Position numbers and translations under genes: made by a program
Shown here: piece after piece, positions 63,485-64,000 of the stretch
Layout of the letters: each line of letters begins with the position of its first letter
How positions within the stretch are numbered: position 1 is the first letter of the stretch
Source: Calliopsis andreniformis
Taxonomy: Eukaryota; Arthropoda; Insecta; Hymenoptera; Andrenidae
Length of the DNA: 64,000 bases
NCBI RefSeq assembly: GCF_051401765.1
Contig: NW_027480532.1
Span: forward strand, 682,001-746,000
Direction: 5' to 3'
Notes under the pieces: model-generated
Database searches by the model: none
Seen by the model: only the letters and a program-made list of their open reading frames with translations
Told to the model about the DNA's origin: nothing

Positions 63485-64000
63485 ATCCTCAATCCTCAAT
63501 CCTCAATCGTCAATCCTCAATACTCAATCTTCAATCGTCCATTCTCAATCCTCAATCCTCAATCCTCAAACCTCAATCCTCAATCCTCAATACTCAATCC
63601 TCAATCCTCAGTCCTCAGTCCTCAAATCTCAATCCTCAACCCTCGGCCCTCATCCTTAATCCTCAATCCTAAATTCTCAATCCTCAAACCTCAAACCTCA
63701 ATACTCAACCGTCAGTCCTCAATCCTCAATCCTCATTCTTCAATACTCAATACCAAATCCTCAGTCTTCAATCCTCATTCCTCAATCATCAAATCTCAAT
63801 CCCCAATCCTCAGTCCTCAGTCCTCAAACCTCAATCCTCAACCCTCAGCCCTCATCTTCAATTCTCAATCCTCAATCCTCAATCCTCAATCTTCAATCTT
63901 CAATACTCAATCTTCAATAATCAATCCTCAATTCTCAATCCTCAATCCTCAATCCTCAATCTTCAATCCTCAATCCTCAATCCTCAATGCTCAATCCTCA

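Larger units (their letters stand above)
1..64000. repeat. Heptanucleotide satellite array, unit CCTCAAT
   Basis: The entire window is built from a diverged 7-bp unit, CCTCAAT on the + strand and ATTGAGG on the - strand. The pure unit has no G on the + strand, so G marks variant units or islands and the strands differ strongly in composition. Common variants change one base: CTTCAAT, ACTCAAT, CCTCAGT, CCTCAAC, CCTCAAA, CCTCATT, CGTCAAT. They recur in fixed strings that act as barcodes for recognising copied blocks. Neither end of the array is in the window. No stretch over 300 bases lacks the repeat, and I see no tRNA, rRNA, promoter, terminator or transposon signal. The array could be centromeric, subtelomeric or sex-chromosome heterochromatin. 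The sequence does not decide between these. Confidence 0.97.

Noticed and set aside
1..64000. Telomere array
   Set aside because: The G-rich strand unit ATTGAGG does not match the telomere units I know. The array is heavily diverged with kilobase higher-order copies, and telomeric tracts are normally near-uniform. A subtelomeric position is still possible.
1..64000. CRISPR array or bacterial short repeats such as cyanobacterial heptamer STRRs
   Set aside because: There is no repeat-spacer alternation with unique spacers and no cas genes. Cyanobacterial STRRs are short intergenic runs, not tens of kilobases.
1..64000. An undescribed defence, mobile or biosynthetic system hidden in the array
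   Set aside because: Both strands were read for coding signals. The - strand is closed by TGA in every frame and the + strand holds only the repeat peptide. I see nothing that encodes a system.

Overview
The whole 64-kb window is one diverged heptanucleotide satellite. The + strand unit is CCTCAAT (ATTGAGG on the other strand), which gives about 9,100 units. Both window edges lie inside the array. I find no gene I can support, no RNA gene, no transposon coding region and no unique flanking DNA. An uninterrupted array of this size with nested higher-order duplications suggests eukaryotic heterochromatin (pericentromeric, subtelomeric or sex-chromosome linked). The species cannot be named from this sequence.

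Three levels of structure are visible. (1) The heptamer, with recurring variants such as CTTCAAT, ACTCAAT, CCTCAGT, CCTCAAC, CCTCAAA, CCTCATT and CGTCAAT. (2) Sparse landmark islands that are not simple heptamers. I count 56, and all share a core that begins near AGAATA and ends TTCAATAC. They fall into one family with four forms: A (21 copies, with an 18-bp inverted repeat), B1 (13), B2 (12) and C (10). (3) Blocks of about 0.35 to 8.6 kb copied to new positions, mostly nearby, at high identity and often in tandem.

Layout: 860-9483 is copied at 10504-19022. Part of that, 12820-16597, is copied again at 17772-21430. The block 20720-26379 is copied at 31919-37004 with a 570-bp loss. Tandem copies follow at offsets of 1,733 bp (36987-39990), 900 bp (39892-41699) and 907 bp (42092-43846). 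The block 43927-49762 is copied at 49768-54402 with a 1,201-bp loss, and the first copy contains a 1,020-bp tandem copy. A 1,365-bp tandem pair fills 53901-56654. The last part, to 64000, is a mosaic of the same segments.

Long open frames on the + strand (up to 1,402 codons) are a by-product of the repeat. Because 7 is not a multiple of 3, every + frame of the pure unit reads the same stop-free heptapeptide (S-I-L-N-P-Q-S), and every - frame meets TGA every 21 bases. I therefore annotate no coding regions. The interest here lies in how the array evolved, not in gene function. Positions and counts were read by eye, and block ends marked as approximate may be off by a few units.
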